Source of the DNA: Persicirhabdus sediminis
Lineage (GTDB): Bacteria; Verrucomicrobiota; Verrucomicrobiia; Verrucomicrobiales; Akkermansiaceae
DNA: 64,000 nt
Assembly (NCBI RefSeq): GCF_016595495.1
Contig: NZ_JAENIM010000042.1
Location: 62,001 to 126,000 of the forward strand
Direction of reading: 5' to 3'
Made by a program: the position numbers and the translations under genes. The notes beneath the pieces are model-generated. The model was given only the letters and a program-made list of their open reading frames with translations, ran no database searches and was not told the DNA's origin. Position 1 is the first letter of the stretch. Every line of letters starts with the position of its first letter. Positions 8,806 to 18,079 of the stretch are shown here, piece by piece.

Positions 8806-11800
8806 ATGAGAGAAAAAACAAGTAAGGCGACGATGGCACTTTGCCTAGCAGGGGCGTTGATAGCGCCCCATGCTCGGGCATTAGAAATCGCCGATGGCAC
8901 ACGTGCGGTGCTGGAAGAATCCAATACATCAGGTGATGACTTGAATATTATCAAAGCTGATGATTTGGATGCAAGTCTGCTATGCGGACTCACCATTAAA
9001 GGCGATGGCTACTACTATGCAGCCAACAATAGGGGCACTTCTGTGGGGCGGAGCTACGCGCAGAACTGCTATCTCGAAGTCATTCAGGGAGGATCTATTA
9101 AGACTGGCTATTTCTATATTGGTAGAGATCAAAATGCTCATAACAACTGGGCTGTGGTAGACGGCGAAGGGTCTGAAGTTAACATTACTAACAAAAGCAA
9201 CGGTCTACGTATCGGTGCAGGAAGTAGTTCTGAAAACTATATGATCATCCGTAACGGTGGCCGCGTTTCCGGTGGCGGTATCGTTAAGCTTGGTAAATCT
9301 GGGGTCACCGCAGGCAAGAACCGCATTGAAATGGATAATGGGACCTTGGTCACCTATCGTTTCCAGATCTATGCAGGTAATGACCTAGTGATGAAGGACT
9401 CCACTATTGAGGTAGATGGGGTAAGCACATCTTCGAACTGGGAAGAAAACGGCTGCCTATATTTTGAGCAAAACGAGCTATCTAACTACGATTTCTCAGG
9501 TAACAATACCATTGCTCTGCTGATTAACCCGGAGGAATTTGATCCTAACTTCAAGCTGTTTGCTGACATTGAAGGAATCAATTTCTACGACGAGTTTTCT
9601 TATTTCTGTAAGGATGACAATGGCGACATGCATCCGATTTCTTGGGACGGCAGTGGCTGGGTGGTACCAACTCACCGCGAGCTGGTTCTCAATAATGAAA
9701 ACAAAACCTACAGCTCAGCTACTGAGGTGGGTGAGGGCAAAAGATACCAATCCATTCTCATCACCGATGGTGGCTCGCTAGATTCTAGCAGCCATATTGG
9801 TTTGGTGGACGAAGGTGAGATTGTTGTTGATAATAGCACCTTAGCAGTGAATACGCTGACTACTGATGTGGGGTCTACTCTGAGCTTCAAAGGTGATACT
9901 CAGCTCATCATCAACTCGTATAAGATTGACGCTGAACCGATCACATTGTTAGGCGATATCGAATGTTCAACTCCGCCAGTGATTGAGCTGCGCTACGATC
10001 CTAACGATTCCTATTTTGGTGACATCAGAATTTTCTCAGCTGAAACTCCAGCTGCGACGATTGATAAGTTTGCCTCATCTGAAGTTAGGCTGAGAAGTTA
10101 TTACACTGATAGAACTTATTCTCTAAGCTACGTTGGCGATGGTGTATGGACGACCAATTCAGGTAGCATCTACGAGGACGATGCGATTGGGCTCACAAGC
10201 ATGAGCTATAAGAGCGTCAAAGTGGGCTGGGGAAGTGTTGGCATTAATACCCGGGTGAAGAACTGGGGGCCGCTAACAGGCGACTCTATCTACTATGAAA
10301 AAGGCATTGCTTGTCATGCTGACAGTGAAGTGGTGTATGAGATCGGTGGCGAATATGCCAAATTCAGAACGATCATTGCGACGCCTAACTCAAAGAGCGG
10401 AGCTGCTATGAACATGAAGATCTACGGTGACGACCAGCTGCTCTACGACAGTGGTGTGATGGCGCGCTACGACCTACAAGAAGTGGAGGTAGACGTGACT
10501 GGTGTGCAAGAGCTACGCTTAGTCGGCGAAGACGCTAAAAATGCAGCCAATGCATTCCATAGCTGGCTGGCGCCGCGCCTCCTTCTACCAGGTGAGTATT
10601 ACCACGAGTTTAACCATAATGATGGCAGCTCAGTTACCATCGACGACGATTACAACCGCTTTGGCGACATTATTATTTCAGGTGACGGCTCTGAGCTGAT
10701 TCTGGGTGATGGTAGCTTGAACGAAGTCAACGGCCAAACTCAGGTCGACAATAATGGCACGATCACCATCACCGATGGTGGCATTCTTAACCTCAATGAT
10801 ACTCTGTGGATTGGTTCAGATGCTGGTGGTGGTACGGTTGAGTTAGAAGACGGCAGACTGGTTGTCGACCGCGTGGGCATTACTGAGGGTAGTTCTCTGA
10901 ACCTCGGTGAAAACCAAACACTGGAATTTTTCCCTTATGATAGAAATGAAAACCCGCAAGATTGGGCAAACAACTCTAGCTTCCTACACATCAACGGTGA
11001 GATCAATCTCTCCGCTGGCAGCGCGATTCACCTCATCTATCCAAATAGCGACTCGATTCCTCTGGCAGTGAACCTGCTGCATTACGAGTCATCTACAAGC
11101 GCTTATGAAACGCTACAAGCGGCACCTATTTACGCCGTAGACGCCGAGACTGGCGAGCTCTACGAGTTGGTTTTCAACAAGGGTTTCTGGATTCGCCCAG
11201 GATTTTTACCCGAAGCCTTCGAGCTGCCATTCAAGGAAACTGGCAAGCGCACGGTAGCCTACATGGCTGAAGATGCCTTCTCACCTGAGCGCCTCGCAGA
11301 TGGTGAAGCGATTTACATCGAAAAATGTGGTGCTTGTCACGGCCACGGTGGTGCTGACATGCCAATGTTTGGTGAGGCATTTAATGATACCCGAGTGGTT
11401 TCTAGTACCAAGAAATTCTCTGGTCCACTTGGTGACCCAGAGGCAGGCGAAAAAGTATTTGAGTTCCTGCGCTACAACCACCCTGGACCATTCCAAAGCT
11501 TTGATGACTCATTCTTGCAGTCTGGCCCATTACAAAAACGTCCTGGTGTGCTCAACCCACATCTGAACCGCTCTGAAGACTTCTATGCGGCGTGGTCAGG
11601 CCACAAGTATCCGGTGATTGAGGATGTTCATTTTGACGAAAACAAATACGACAGAACTCAGCAGTTCTCATACAAGCGCAGGCTGACATGGAACGAATGG
11701 ATTCCACATTTCATTCCACCTAGCTACTCAGCAGACCCAATCGCAGCTCACATTGCTGAGAATGGTACAGGAAAATCATCTCTGAGTGACGCCGCGAAAT

Positions 11801-14800
11801 TATTCAAGAACCTGTACAACCCATTTGGTCAAGCATCTCCTAACTATGAGTTGATGGCAGAAGGAAACTGGGATTACGATACCTTATTCATCGCCCAGAT
11901 GTCGCAGGATAACTGGCTGCGTATTGCCACTTATGAAAACCAACTGCCTCGATGGGTAGACGGTCAGTGGGACAGACCTGGTAACTGGAACTTTGAACTG
12001 GGTTCAGCCATGGACCACGACGTCATCTACTACGGTACGCGTAGTGCTCACGTTGATATCGAGCGCAATGGCCGCAGACAATCAGCCTTCCAGAGAATGA
12101 AACACGGTTGGTGGGACTACAACTCAGGCATTTCTCCTGATAGGGATCCAGCCACTGGAGCTACCTCTGGCCCATGGGGCTGCTGGTGCCCAACATACGG
12201 CAAAGAAATGGAGCACTTCCACCAAACCGTACTCAGATACTTCTCTGTAAAAGGAACTGCTGCTAGCTACGCTAAAGACGGCTCCAAGTCACGCGATAGT
12301 AAGGCCTCACTTGGCTACAAACTGCATGATGATGAAGAGACTTACCTTGGCCGCCGCGCCGTGCTTGAGCACAGCGTTTATTACGACTGGAAAATCCTCA
12401 TTGGCAAGGGAGATGAAACCTCTCTGGTAGGCTGCCTCGCCTGTGATGGCTCTGGCTGTAAGTACTGTGAAGATGGCTACCTGCCTCTCGGCTCAGATTG
12501 GGTAGAATGTGGTCAATGTGGCGGAGAAGGCTGCGATCACTGTGACGGCATCGGTTACCTCGTTTCTGATGACACCTCTAGCGGCCCATTCTCAGACATG
12601 TATAATTATACAGCTAAGTTTGCCCAAGACCCTGCGGAAGAAAAGTTCATGCGCGCATTTGTCCAGCGCTGGGCACGTAATCCACTGCTGCACGGCGAGC
12701 TAGACAGACCAGCGTTGCTGTGTCGTGGCACCGGTCATGTCAAAGTTGGCCAAGAATACAAACTCTACATCATGCGCGCCATGCCCTATGATGGTGATGT
12801 TACCGTGTGGGCGATCAATATGCCATCTGGCGCGAAGTTATCTCGCGAGCCAGATAACATTGGCGAGTACGATTATTTTGTCCGCTGGACACCAACCATC
12901 AATGACATCGGCGAACACAAATTCCGCGTGAAAGCGAAAAGCGACGCGCATTATTCGCAACACGCCTTCCAAGATGTTACCATCAAAGTATCATTAGACG
13001 GACCAACTCCTGAGATTGATCCATTCGACGATCACCAAATCGTCTACAGCGGCCAGAGCTTTGCCCTGCCACTGACCATTTGCTCAGATTTCCGCGAGGA
13101 AATGGAAATGGAACTCGTTGGTTCAGTCGGTGAGATTGTACAAAACCACCGCAAAAAAGGTGGCCTGTACTGGCTCCGCGCTGAAGACAAACACGTAGGT
13201 GTTCACCAGCTGACATTCATCGCACGTAGCGCCTCCGGCTTGGAAAGCAAACGTAGCATGACTCTAGAAGTACGTGCAAACAGTGCCCCAAGTCTCAAAC
13301 TAGCTGAGCAGGGCCAAGGACCTGGTGGATTCAAAAACATCTTCCGCGCCCGCGCTGGTGAGAACCTAGTGGTTAAAACGCTGCTCAGCGAGCCAGATAA
13401 CGACGAAGTGCGTATCAACGTCACTTACGGATTCCCTGGCGAGTACGAGCTGAATGAAGAATCAGGCACTTACGACTTCACCATGGAGGTGACCGACAAG
13501 ATGGCGGCTGAATTCCCAGGACCAAACGTTCTCACCATCAATGCTGAAGACGAATGGGGCGTGAATACTCCACTTGTATTGCTTGTTTACTTTGAGCCAG
13601 CTGGCAGCAACCTCAATCACCACCCATGGGCGGTGACCGGTGGCGTACAATATGTAAACTCTGGCGATAAGGTGACTCTAGATGCATCAGCATCAGATGA
13701 TCCTGATGGCGACGAGATCTACTACAAATGGGCCTACTCTCAAGACGCTGGCAAACCATCTGTAAGCCTGTCATCAACCACAAGCGTGCAGCCAACCTTC
13801 ACCGCACCAAGCGTACAAGAGCCAACCACTCTGAAGTTTGCCCTCACCGTGACCGACAAACCTGGTGATAAAGATGAAAACGTTGCCCGCGTGATCGTCT
13901 ATCCAAAAGGCTGGGATCTGCCTGAAATCGACAACCCATCACACGGTGGAGAACCTGACGAGGACGATACGATTGAGCTCACTGATGCAGAATTCCTCTG
14001 CTACGAAGCTGAACACGGTATCTACCTAGGTGGCCGACTCAATGACATGGAGCACGCCAGTAACCAGCAAATGGTTTACTACCTCTCCGGTACCGACGGT
14101 CGCCTCATCTGGATGCCTCAGATCGAACAAGCTGGCCGCTACCTCGTCGTACTTGATTACGAGTTTGATAACCTGAGCAATACCAAAAGGGATGGAGCCA
14201 TCTACCACAATGACTCACTACTTGGTGAATTTGCCTTCAATAATATTCAAACCGTACCAAGCGGCAGTGCAGCACGTCAGACCAGTATCCGCGTAGGCAC
14301 CGTGACTACCATCCAGCCAGCTGCGGTGAACCCAACTCAGCAACGCTTCATCGCTGAGCTCAGTGAAGGTACCAATACCTTCGAACTCACCATGGCTTCT
14401 GGCCACGCGCTCAATATCGACAGGCTCGTACTCGTACCGCTTCCTGATGCGGAAGACATCTCGTACGCCATCACCATTCCTACCTCTGGCAGCCAGCCAG
14501 AAGTAGCTCCAATGCCAGCTGGCGTCACCTTCCTCAGTGATCTAGAAATGGCATCAGGGTCGAAGAATGGAGAAAATGCCTTTGGCATCGATCAGCAAAA
14601 TAACAACACAGGAGCCATCATCATTGCCGGCATCGAATACGAAAAAGGCATTGGCTGTAGAGCCAACTCAACCATGAACTACCAGCTCAATGGTGAGTAC
14701 TCTACCTTCGTCAGTGATTTTGCTAACCTCTCAGGACGCACAGATCGCTCCATGATCATTACCATCTACGGCGATGGCAAAGAGCTGTTCTATCAGGAAT

Positions 14801-15294
14801 CCATCTGCATCGTCGACCTGGTTCACCTCAACCTCGATGTATCCGGAGTCAATGAACTCAGCATTGTCACCAGTAGATCAAGCTCCACCGGTGGCGCCTA
14901 CGCCGCATGGGCGGGTGCTTACCTCACCAAAAACGACTACGCTGGCTGGGTTGCCGGCCAAGGCAATGTCGACAAGCCGCTCGGCTTGACCACTCCTGAC
15001 GACCTGCCATCAGGTGATCAGATCAGCTTCGACAAGTACGCCTTTGGCGACCACGGTGTGCATCACACATTGCGTCCAGACGGTACATGGGAAACCACAC
15101 ACATGAAGCGTGACAACGTCAGCTACACAACGGAGTATTCATTCGACCTCTCCAGCTGGCAGGCCGTTCCACAAGAACAGCTCAACGCCCAGTACTCATC
15201 CAGCTCAGCTGGTGAAAACATGGCTACCTTCACACTGCCGCCGCAAGACGAGCAGCCGAAGCTATTCATCCGCGTACACGCAGAAGAGGAATAA
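8806..15294 (+). CDS. Giant secreted multidomain protein: NPCBM, cytochrome c site, DnaJ-like Cys cluster, PKD, CBM6-like
   Basis: About 2162 residues from ATG 8806, chosen because a signal peptide follows at once (charged start, then ALCLAGALIAP, cleavage near ARA). Residues about 30-450 are repetitive beta-rich sequence with G-N-D turns, as in beta-helix surface proteins. An NPCBM-like carbohydrate-binding domain lies at about 462-594 and a second at about 1905-2044. A single c-type haem motif CGACH is at 841-845. A cysteine cluster at about 1210-1252 has two units of the form C-x2-C-x-G-x-G-C-x2-C, recalling the DnaJ zinc region. Ig-like stretches follow at about 1314-1600, a PKD-like domain (LDASASDDPDGD) at about 1604-1700 and a CBM6-like domain at about 1729-1880. 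No PEP-CTERM or LPXTG anchor is seen. It is probably a cell-surface glycan-binding protein with a redox centre; its catalytic role, if any, is unknown. Confidence 0.88.
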   Translation: MREKTSKATMALCLAGALIAPHARALEIADGTRAVLEESNTSGDDLNIIKADDLDASLLCGLTIKGDGYYYAANNRGTSVGRSYAQNCYLEVIQGGSIKTGYFYIGRDQNAHNNWAVVDGEGSEVNITNKSNGLRIGAGSSSENYMIIRNGGRVSGGGIVKLGKSGVTAGKNRIEMDNGTLVTYRFQIYAGNDLVMKDSTIEVDGVSTSSNWEENGCLYFEQNELSNYDFSGNNTIALLINPEEFDPNFKLFADIEGINFYDEFSYFCKDDNGDMHPISWDGSGWVVPTHRELVLNNENKTYSSATEVGEGKRYQSILITDGGSLDSSSHIGLVDEGEIVVDNSTLAVNTLTTDVGSTLSFKGDTQLIINSYKIDAEPITLLGDIECSTPPVIELRYDPNDSYFGDIRIFSAETPAATIDKFASSEVRLRSYYTDRTYSLSYVGDGVWTTNSGSIYEDDAIGLTSMSYKSVKVGWGSVGINTRVKNWGPLTGDSIYYEKGIACHADSEVVYEIGGEYAKFRTIIATPNSKSGAAMNMKIYGDDQLLYDSGVMARYDLQEVEVDVTGVQELRLVGEDAKNAANAFHSWLAPRLLLPGEYYHEFNHNDGSSVTIDDDYNRFGDIIISGDGSELILGDGSLNEVNGQTQVDNNGTITITDGGILNLNDTLWIGSDAGGGTVELEDGRLVVDRVGITEGSSLNLGENQTLEFFPYDRNENPQDWANNSSFLHINGEINLSAGSAIHLIYPNSDSIPLAVNLLHYESSTSAYETLQAAPIYAVDAETGELYELVFNKGFWIRPGFLPEAFELPFKETGKRTVAYMAEDAFSPERLADGEAIYIEKCGACHGHGGADMPMFGEAFNDTRVVSSTKKFSGPLGDPEAGEKVFEFLRYNHPGPFQSFDDSFLQSGPLQKRPGVLNPHLNRSEDFYAAWSGHKYPVIEDVHFDENKYDRTQQFSYKRRLTWNEWIPHFIPPSYSADPIAAHIAENGTGKSSLSDAAKLFKNLYNPFGQASPNYELMAEGNWDYDTLFIAQMSQDNWLRIATYENQLPRWVDGQWDRPGNWNFELGSAMDHDVIYYGTRSAHVDIERNGRRQSAFQRMKHGWWDYNSGISPDRDPATGATSGPWGCWCPTYGKEMEHFHQTVLRYFSVKGTAASYAKDGSKSRDSKASLGYKLHDDEETYLGRRAVLEHSVYYDWKILIGKGDETSLVGCLACDGSGCKYCEDGYLPLGSDWVECGQCGGEGCDHCDGIGYLVSDDTSSGPFSDMYNYTAKFAQDPAEEKFMRAFVQRWARNPLLHGELDRPALLCRGTGHVKVGQEYKLYIMRAMPYDGDVTVWAINMPSGAKLSREPDNIGEYDYFVRWTPTINDIGEHKFRVKAKSDAHYSQHAFQDVTIKVSLDGPTPEIDPFDDHQIVYSGQSFALPLTICSDFREEMEMELVGSVGEIVQNHRKKGGLYWLRAEDKHVGVHQLTFIARSASGLESKRSMTLEVRANSAPSLKLAEQGQGPGGFKNIFRARAGENLVVKTLLSEPDNDEVRINVTYGFPGEYELNEESGTYDFTMEVTDKMAAEFPGPNVLTINAEDEWGVNTPLVLLVYFEPAGSNLNHHPWAVTGGVQYVNSGDKVTLDASASDDPDGDEIYYKWAYSQDAGKPSVSLSSTTSVQPTFTAPSVQEPTTLKFALTVTDKPGDKDENVARVIVYPKGWDLPEIDNPSHGGEPDEDDTIELTDAEFLCYEAEHGIYLGGRLNDMEHASNQQMVYYLSGTDGRLIWMPQIEQAGRYLVVLDYEFDNLSNTKRDGAIYHNDSLLGEFAFNNIQTVPSGSAARQTSIRVGTVTTIQPAAVNPTQQRFIAELSEGTNTFELTMASGHALNIDRLVLVPLPDAEDISYAITIPTSGSQPEVAPMPAGVTFLSDLEMASGSKNGENAFGIDQQNNNTGAIIIAGIEYEKGIGCRANSTMNYQLNGEYSTFVSDFANLSGRTDRSMIITIYGDGKELFYQESICIVDLVHLNLDVSGVNELSIVTSRSSSTGGAYAAWAGAYLTKNDYAGWVAGQGNVDKPLGLTTPDDLPSGDQISFDKYAFGDHGVHHTLRPDGTWETTHMKRDNVSYTTEYSFDLSSWQAVPQEQLNAQYSSSSAGENMATFTLPPQDEQPKLFIRVHAEEE

Positions 15295-15470
15295 TAATCC
15301 CAAGAAGTAACACTCAAAATAGACTCATCAGCTCACCCAGCTCACAAAACCATGAGTCTAGTTTGATACTTCAGGAAACATAAGCTCACTAGATGAGCCG
15401 AACACAAACAAACTCAGCCCTTGATCTCGCCTCCATAGCAGATCAAGGGCTGAATCATTTCCACCCACTA

Positions 15471-15600
15471 GCCATTCCCAGCTAGCTCAAATTCCCAGCT
15501 AGTTTTCGTTCCTGCTGGTTTTCGTTTCCGTGAGCTCCCATCCCAGCTGATTTTGATTCCAGCCAGCTTTCATTCCAACTAGCTGGCTAGCCCGTAGGGC
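15471..15600. repeat. Degenerate tandem units of about 17 bp
   Basis: About seven imperfect units that each begin with a form of ATTCCCAGCT and most end in TTTTCG or similar; a working consensus is ATTCCCAGCTRGTTTTCG. Units vary in length (15-19 bases) and sequence. A shorter, more decayed run of the same units precedes the second long repeat at about 15955-16050. No coding capacity is seen. Confidence 0.6.
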
Positions 15601-15860
15601 TAATGGACTTTAGCCACGGGTCAGTGAGCCCAGCGAGCGCCACCCGTGGATAGCCATCCCCACAGGCAGGATTTCCCGAAGGGAAAATGGAAGCTCCAGC
15701 TGGCTGAAACACCCACAGAAAAACCCACTTTTCAGGCACGAAAAAGCGAGCAAACCCAATAACTACAAGAAACCCAATCGCACTCACAAAAAAATGCCGT
15801 GCATTATTTAGCCACGGAGTGGCGATCGTTCGCAGCCCTAGGCAACGCCTAGGGTGTGAG
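15577..15860. repeat. Long intergenic repeat, copy 1
   Basis: First of three near-identical non-coding copies. Shared landmarks in order: AACTAGCTGGCTAGCCCGTA, then an inverted repeat in which CCACGGGT pairs with ACCCGTGG across about 20 bases, then CAGGCAGGATTTCCCGAAGG, CTCCAGCTGGCTGAAACACC, and a conserved end ATGCCGTGCATTATTTAGCC. This copy keeps the longest right end (to about 15860). An extra 43 bases to its left are shared only with copy 2. Repeats of this general kind recur in planctomycete and verrucomicrobial genomes. Open frames read through them on the minus strand only because the repeat happens to lack stops there. Confidence 0.85.
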
Positions 15861-16038
15861 TTCCAGAAGCTGAGAAGCCACATCGTGGCGACCATTCACC
15901 AAACAACGCTGATAATGCCAATAAGCTCTCATTTCGGGTGAAAATGGCTTTGTCTCCCGCTGGTTTTCGTGCCCTCAGCCTCGTGGTTTCCACGAACTCC
16001 CATCCCAGCTGATTTTGATTCCAGCCAGCTTTCGTTCC

Positions 16039-16262
16039 AACTAGCTGGCTAGCCCGTAGGGCTAATGGACTTTAGCCACGGGTCAGCGAGCCCAGCGAGC
16101 GCCACCCGTGGATAGCCGTCCCCACAGGCAGGATTTCCCGAAGGGAAAATGGAAGCTCCAGCTGGCTGAAACACCCACAGAAAAACCCACTTTTCAGGCC
16201 CTAAAAAGCGAACAAACCCCATAACTACGATGAATCCAATCGCTCTCACCAAAAAATGCCGT
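16039..16262. repeat. Long intergenic repeat, copy 2
   Basis: Second copy, 462 bases from copy 1, with the same order of landmarks. It ends within the ATGCCGTGCATTATT segment, where copy 3 begins almost directly. The left flank (about 15996-16038) also matches the flank of copy 1, so copies 1 and 2 share a longer unit of about 267 bases. The spacer between copies 1 and 2 (15861-15995) holds only decayed short units. Confidence 0.85.
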
Positions 16263-16273
16263 GCATTATTTGC

Positions 16274-16546
16274 AACTAGCTGGCTAGCCCGTAGGGCTAA
16301 TGGACTTTAGCCACGGGTCAGCGAGCCCAGCGAGCGCCACCCGTGGATAGCCATCCCCACAGGCAGGATTTCCCGAAGGGAAAATGGAAGCTCCAGCTGG
16401 CTAAAACACCCACAGAAAAACCCACTTTTCAGGCCCTAAAAAGCGAGCAAACCCCATAACTACGATGAATCCAATCGCTCTCACCAAAAAATGCCGTGCA
16501 TTATTTAGCCAAGGAGTGGCGGTCGTTCGTAGCCCTAGGCAACGCC
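16274..16546. repeat. Long intergenic repeat, copy 3
   Basis: Third copy, starting 235 bases after copy 2 and nearly abutting it. It retains the right end GGAGTGGCGGTCGTTCG seen in copy 1 in slightly different form, and then the AGCCCTAGGCAACGCC tail. It lies just downstream of the pfkA terminator, so the three copies fill the gap between two genes without touching coding DNA. Confidence 0.85.
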
Positions 16547-16555
16547 AAAGCAAAA

Positions 16556-16585
16556 AAAAACCAGAGCCATGCGGCTCTGGTTTTT
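16556..16585. terminator. Rho-independent terminator after pfkA
   Basis: Stem CCAGAGCC / GGCTCTGG with loop ATGC, extended by A-T pairs, with a long A-run on the left that is the U-tract for the minus-strand pfkA transcript. A T-run on the right makes it usable in both directions. Confidence 0.92.
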
Positions 16586-16607
16586 GTTTTGTAAAAATAA
16601 GTCTAGC

Positions 16608-17570
16608 TTAGCGGCTGAGCGGTGTGCACAGGTCGAGCATAGTCTGGTCCATCTTAGGCTTCTTACCAGCCACATCGTGGATTGGAATACCACCAAATGA
16701 ACCACCTTTGTACACCATGATGTCGTTGGTGCCACCATCGAGCAGAGAATCCACAGCGTTCACTGCAAATTTGTATGCCATCAGACGGTCACGCACAGTA
16801 GGAGAACCACCACGCTGAATATGGCCAAGCACGGTAAGGCGCGCGTCCATGTTCAGAGTTTCGTTGATCCAACGTGTCAGGTAGTCACCCATGTTGCAGC
16901 CTTCAGCGACGATAGCGATGAGGAAGTTACGTCCCTCTTCGATCTCCACTCTGAGACGCTCCTGGATGCTGTCGAGGTCGTACTCGATTTCCGGTACCAG
17001 ACAAATCTCAGCTCCACTTGTCAGCGCACTTGCCATAGCAAGGTAACCACAGTGGCGTCCCATAGTCTCGATGACGAAACCACGGTTGAATGAGTTTGCT
17101 GTGTCACGAATACTGTCAACCGCTTCACGGATAACATTCATCGCAGTATCTACACCCAAGCAATAATCCGTACCAGCGATGTCGTTATCGATCGTTGCAG
17201 GAATACCAGCAAATGGGATTTTGAAGTCGTTGTAGAGGTCGTTAAGCGCACGGAACGAGCCGTCACCACCAATTACAATGAGCTTGTTGATGTTGCGCTC
17301 TTGTAGGTGCTTGTATGCTTGTTCACGGTACTTGTATTCAAAAAAGCGCTTTGAACGTGATGAGCGCAAGACTGTGCCGCCACGGTACATGATGCCAGAG
17401 ACATCTTCACGCTTAGCTTCAACGATTTTACCGTCGATCAGGCCTCGCAGACCATCGTATACCAAAAACGGTTTCAATCCCTTAGAGCGTGCATAATCAA
17501 CCGCGCACTTAATAGCGGGATTCATGCCTGCGGCATCGCCGCCAGATGTCATAATCGCAATTCCTTCCAT
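16608..17570 (-). CDS. pfkA: 6-phosphofructokinase
   Basis: 320 residues, the length of bacterial PfkA; phosphorylates fructose 6-phosphate to the 1,6-bisphosphate in glycolysis. Motifs: TSGGDAAGMN at the N-terminus (nucleotide site), GGDGS at 101-105, PATIDND at 124-130 with D128 as the expected catalytic base, ETMGRHCGYLA, and GHIQRGGSP. Glycine in GGDGS points to ATP as phosphoryl donor, since PPi-dependent enzymes have Asp here (GGDDT). The residue after P124 is Ala, where ATP enzymes usually have Gly and PPi enzymes Lys, so donor choice rests mainly on the first motif. Followed by a strong terminator at 16556-16585. Confidence 0.95.
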   Translation of the reverse strand: MEGIAIMTSGGDAAGMNPAIKCAVDYARSKGLKPFLVYDGLRGLIDGKIVEAKREDVSGIMYRGGTVLRSSRSKRFFEYKYREQAYKHLQERNINKLIVIGGDGSFRALNDLYNDFKIPFAGIPATIDNDIAGTDYCLGVDTAMNVIREAVDSIRDTANSFNRGFVIETMGRHCGYLAMASALTSGAEICLVPEIEYDLDSIQERLRVEIEEGRNFLIAIVAEGCNMGDYLTRWINETLNMDARLTVLGHIQRGGSPTVRDRLMAYKFAVNAVDSLLDGGTNDIMVYKGGSFGGIPIHDVAGKKPKMDQTMLDLCTPLSR

Positions 17571-17661
17571 ATCAAATAAGTATGAGTCAGGGATTCACAT
17601 AAAGCCTTTGGACCCTTTTGACAAGTCCACCCTGTGAAAAAAAAGAAGTGTAAAAGAGCTA

Positions 17662-17690
17662 TTGACACCAAGCCAGAATCCTATTACTAC
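17662..17690 (+). promoter_or_regulatory. Probable sigma-70 promoter of tRNA-Cys
   Basis: A perfect -35 TTGACA at 17662-17667, then a 17-base spacer and a weak -10 TACTAC at 17685-17690. The predicted start is a few bases before the tRNA 5' end. The spacing and position are right, but the -10 is poor. Confidence 0.5.
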
Positions 17691-17699
17691 ACGCCCAGC

Positions 17700-17773
17700 G
17701 GCGGAGTGGCCAAGTGGTAAGGCATCGGTTTGCAAAACCGACATCGCGGGTTCGATTCCCGCCTCCGCCTCCA
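17700..17773 (+). tRNA. tRNA-Cys (anticodon GCA)
   Basis: A complete cloverleaf can be drawn by eye. The acceptor GGCGGAG (17700-17706) pairs with CTCCGCC (17763-17769), followed by discriminator T and an encoded CCA. The anticodon stem is TCGGT/ACCGA with loop TTGCAAA, so the anticodon is GCA (cysteine). The T-arm is GCGGG-TTCGATT-CCCGC. It is a single gene with its own promoter and terminator. Confidence 0.97.
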
Positions 17774-17789
17774 AATTCGTTCTAAATCA

Positions 17790-17810
17790 AGCGCCTCTGG
17801 CGCTTTTTTT
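17790..17810 (+). terminator. Terminator of tRNA-Cys
   Basis: Stem AGCGCC / GGCGCT with loop TCT, followed by a run of seven T. Starts 17 bases after the tRNA CCA end. The following 270 bases, up to the end of the EamA gene, hold no supported feature. Confidence 0.92.
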
Positions 17811-18079
17811 GTGTCCGCGTCTCAGCTGATCACCTCTATTCTCACATTTCAGCTCGCCTAGATATCAAAAGCACTTTGGTGAAAACATGTGCATTTCTGC
17901 TAAATACAGTCGTTTCATCCTGTGTCATATTTCCCCCACCAGAAATCCTTCCCCTTCTGTATTTAAACACCCGATTACCCCCATCAGCAGGATTTGCAGC
18001 AGCCGAAGCAAAAAACGCACGACCCGTCAAAGCTACCAAGCCGCCGTGCAAAACCCACACTGCAAACATTATCATCCAG

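Noticed and set aside
15587-15895. Small minus-strand open frame in repeat copy 1
   Set aside because: The same peptide recurs in repeat copy 2 (16049-16252); it follows from the repeat lacking stops in that frame, and there is no ribosome-binding site.
16049-16252. Small minus-strand open frame in repeat copy 2
   Set aside because: As for copy 1; lies inside the non-coding repeat.
15577-16546. CRISPR array
   Set aside because: Three long copies with irregular spacing and internal palindromes; a CRISPR needs many short identical repeats with unique spacers of equal length, and no cas gene is nearby.
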